From positions 1 to 5,350 of the forward strand of contig JAMOPR010000292.1 in NCBI GenBank assembly GCA_027064485.1: a stretch of 5,350 nt of DNA. Direction: 5' to 3'. This stretch comes from Desulfurobacteriaceae bacterium (GTDB lineage Bacteria; Aquificota; Aquificia; Desulfurobacteriales; Desulfurobacteriaceae). The notes beneath the pieces are model-generated. The model had not been told where the DNA came from and made no database searches. It saw only the letters and a list, made by a program, of their open reading frames with translations. Positions 1-5,350 of the stretch are shown in pieces; position 1 is the first letter of the stretch, and each line of letters opens with the position of its first letter. Made by a program: the position numbers and the translations under genes.

Positions 1-1
1 C

Positions 2-208
2 GATGAATATTTGACCATTAGAAGTATTGAATTGAAAAGTTCAGGAGTTCCTAGTCAACCTATGATATATACTGGAAATTCTGGAGTTTCTCAAGTAGTG
101 GCTGTAGGATTGGTGAGTTCCTCTACAGGAGAACTGGAGAAAGTTTTCTTGAATCCATCTGCTTTTATCAAGAATATAGATATTTTGTTGTGGCGGAGGA
201 AAAGGTAA
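2..208 (+). CDS. C-terminal end of a PilY1-like type IV pilus tip protein (partial)
   Basis: The reading frame is open from the first complete codon (Asp, base 2) to TAA at 206-208, so this is the last 68 residues of a gene that begins left of the window. The first TTG in view (base 11) has no ribosome binding site in view and is just an internal Leu codon. The fragment contains S-G-V-P-S-Q-P, resembling the SGIPSSP-like stretch often seen near the end of PilY1 proteins, and ends in L-L-W-R-R-K-R, resembling the W-R-E/W-R-x ending of that family. It has no cysteine and no membrane segment. PilY1 is a large exported protein with a C-terminal beta-propeller, carried at the pilus tip on minor pilins and involved in adhesion, surface sensing and control of retraction. 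The three minor pilin genes that follow directly support this reading, but the fragment is short, so another pilus-associated secreted protein is possible. Confidence 0.55.
   Translation, partial: DEYLTIRSIELKSSGVPSQPMIYTGNSGVSQVVAVGLVSSSTGELEKVFLNPSAFIKNIDILLWRRKR
195..200 (+). promoter_or_regulatory. Ribosome binding site for fimT-like gene, inside pilY1-like gene
   Basis: GGAGGA lies 8 nt before the TTG at 209 and is built from the codons for the final W-R-R-K-R of the upstream protein. It supports the TTG start, since no ATG or GTG fits between it and the prepilin motif. Confidence 0.7.
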
Positions 209-730
209 TTGAAGACAGCTTTTTCTTTGGTAGAGTTGTTGGTTGTTATTGTTATTGTAAGTTTGTTGACTATTATATCCGTTCCAAATTTTCTAAGGTG
301 GCAAGAGAAAGCGCGTTTAAATAGTTTTGTTCGTAATTTGTCATCTGTTGTTGGAATGATTAGGGACTATTCAAGGTATTCGGGGGAAAGGGTTATTTTG
401 GCTATAACCACTTCGTTTCCTCGAGATGGATGGCTGAACGGAGAAAAGGATGTGATTTATTTGGCTTTTGTCGATAAAAATAAAAGTGGGATTTTTGATA
501 GTAACGATAGCGTTTTGTCTGTTGGTTCAGCTTCTGGTATAGAGGTAGTTAAAAATACTGTGGGGCATAGCTGTTTTAATGGGACAGCTAAATGTTTAAT
601 TTTTTTTCCGGTAGGATTACCTATGATAGGTGCTGTTCCTGGAGAGATAGAATTTAAGGGTAAAGGGGGAAGCGTTTGCACTATGACTTTTAGAAGTGTG
701 ACCGGTATTGTAGAGGTTAAATGCGAATGA
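209..730 (+). CDS. fimT: FimT/GspH-type minor pseudopilin
   Basis: 173-residue type IV pilin-like protein, predicted to sit in the inner membrane and join the minor-pilin complex that primes pilus assembly. The start is TTG directly after the upstream TAA, in the same frame, preceded by GGAGGA. The leader is only M-K-T-A; cleavage would fall before F-S-L-V-E-L, giving mature Phe1 and Glu5 followed by a hydrophobic helix to about residue 28. The -1 residue is Ala instead of the usual Gly. The body fits FimT/GspH: an R-x-x-x-F-V-R-N-L region near 36-44, a D-x-N-x-S-G-I-F-D-x-x-D loop at 89-100 (FimT proteins commonly have a similar D-x-N-x-x-G-x-x-D stretch), and F-P-V-G-L-P at 133-138. Four Cys (122, 129, 157, 172) could form two disulfides. 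The gene overlaps the following pilV-like gene. Family-level call is firm; a type II secretion GspH is less likely given the PilY1/PilV/PilW neighbours. Confidence 0.82.
   Translation: MKTAFSLVELLVVIVIVSLLTIISVPNFLRWQEKARLNSFVRNLSSVVGMIRDYSRYSGERVILAITTSFPRDGWLNGEKDVIYLAFVDKNKSGIFDSNDSVLSVGSASGIEVVKNTVGHSCFNGTAKCLIFFPVGLPMIGAVPGEIEFKGKGGSVCTMTFRSVTGIVEVKCE
712..716 (+). promoter_or_regulatory. Probable ribosome binding site for pilV-like gene
   Basis: AGAGG lies 4 nt before the ATG at 721 and 10 nt before the ATG at 727. Neither spacing is ideal, so the site does not settle which ATG is used. The second ATG forms an ATGA overlap with the fimT stop, the usual form of translational coupling. 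Confidence 0.45.
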
Positions 731-1199
731 GGGGGGGATTTTCTTTAATTGAGGTTTTGGTGGCGGCTATTATTCTAATGATAATGTTATTGGGTCTTTT
801 ACCTCTGTATGTTGTGAATATACGATTAAATGAGTCTGTTCAGAAGAAACAAATTGGGGAGAAAATACTTGAGGATAAAGCTTCACAAATTAGAGGGTTT
901 AAGGTAGAGAACTTAACAAAAAGTTTTCTTGAATCTATAGGGTATACCGAGACACAGCCTTCAGGTTATTTGCACGTTTCTGAGAATTGTCCTTTGGGAT
1001 ACGATTATAGGTTGTTTCAGGGGTATGAAGTTACTAAAACTTTTGGGAATATGGTTCGCAAATATAAATATACTTTGAAATTGTGTGTTGATGATGATTA
1101 TTTAAAACCTTATTTGAAGAGAGCTTACCTCGTTGTTTACTGGTTGGATGGAAAAAGAAAAAAACATTTGAGTGTAGAGGTTTTTGTGGGAGAAAAATA

Positions 1200-1200
<1 letters not shown>
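721..1200 (+). CDS. pilV: PilV/GspI-type minor pseudopilin
   Basis: 159 residues from the ATG at 721, or 157 from the ATG at 727, which overlaps the fimT TGA as ATGA and gives the neat leader M-R-G-G. Both place the prepilin-peptidase site between Gly and F-S-L-I-E-V, with Phe1, Glu5 and a hydrophobic helix to about residue 33. The R-L-N-E-S segment after the helix, the K-I-L-E-D-K-A region, and a C-terminal strand with Y-L-V-V-Y-W then S-V-E-V-F-V match the PilV/GspI pattern, in which a V-x-V-x-W strand precedes the last strand. Two Cys (90, 122 in the longer form) could pair. It would be one of the minor pilins forming the initiation complex under the tip protein. The stop TAG shares its last base with the GTG start of the next gene. 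A run of seven G at 731-737 falls in the leader codons. Confidence 0.78.
1188..1192 (+). promoter_or_regulatory. Ribosome binding site for pilW-like gene
   Basis: GGGAG in the last codons of the pilV-like gene lies 7 nt before the GTG at 1200. It supports the GTG start, which yields the short leader M-R-K-G directly before the prepilin motif. Confidence 0.65.

Positions 1201-5350
<4,150 letters not shown>

Noticed and set aside
11..208. Separate 65-residue gene starting with TTG at base 11
   Set aside because: The frame is open upstream to the window edge, no ribosome binding site is in view, and the tail looks like the end of a PilY1-like protein.
457..681. 74-residue - strand frame inside the FimT-type gene
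   Set aside because: It is a shadow of a well-supported pilin gene, with no family resemblance.
140..935. 16-nt direct repeat AAAGTTTTCTTGAATC at 140-155 and 920-935
   Set aside because: It is read in different frames in two genes, is AT-rich, and has no further copies noticed; probably chance.

Overview
The window is almost entirely coding: six genes, four on the + strand and two on the - strand, with no intergenic gap longer than a base or two. All four same-strand junctions are abutting or overlapping. No RNA gene, insertion sequence, CRISPR array, promoter or convincing terminator was found. Nothing here looks like a defence or mobile system.

Left part (1-2177, + strand): the 3' end of a large gene whose tail resembles PilY1, the type IV pilus tip/adhesin protein, followed by three minor (pseudo)pilin genes of FimT/GspH, PilV/GspI and PilW type. 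Each pilin has a very short prepilin leader, a prepilin-peptidase site, Glu at mature position 5 and an N-terminal hydrophobic helix. Together they would form the minor-pilin priming complex that starts type IV pilus assembly and carries PilY1 at the tip. The order (pilY1 first, then fimT-pilV-pilW, no pilX in view) differs from the textbook Pseudomonas order.

Right part (2174-5350, - strand): gyrA (type IIA topoisomerase A subunit, 5' end beyond the right edge) followed by complete serS (seryl-tRNA synthetase). The two overlap by ATGA, and the serS ribosome binding site lies inside the gyrA codons for a run of five Glu. The serS and pilW stop codons overlap convergently on a shared TTAA.

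Organism: moderately AT-rich DNA, a Lys/Glu/Ile-rich GyrA and SerS, and dense gene packing suggest a thermophilic bacterium. A deep-branching group such as Aquificota (for example the Desulfurobacterium relatives) is my best guess, from general impression only.

The most interesting observation concerns the GyrA C-terminal beta-pinwheel. The blade-1 position that carries the GyrA-box (QRRGGKG) in normal gyrases reads QGRSGTG here, while a perfect QRRGGKG sits in blade 5. The GyrA-box in blade 1 is needed for DNA wrapping and negative supercoiling. Aquifex aeolicus is known to have a GyrA-lineage enzyme without the box that behaves like topoisomerase IV, so this protein could be a related or intermediate case.
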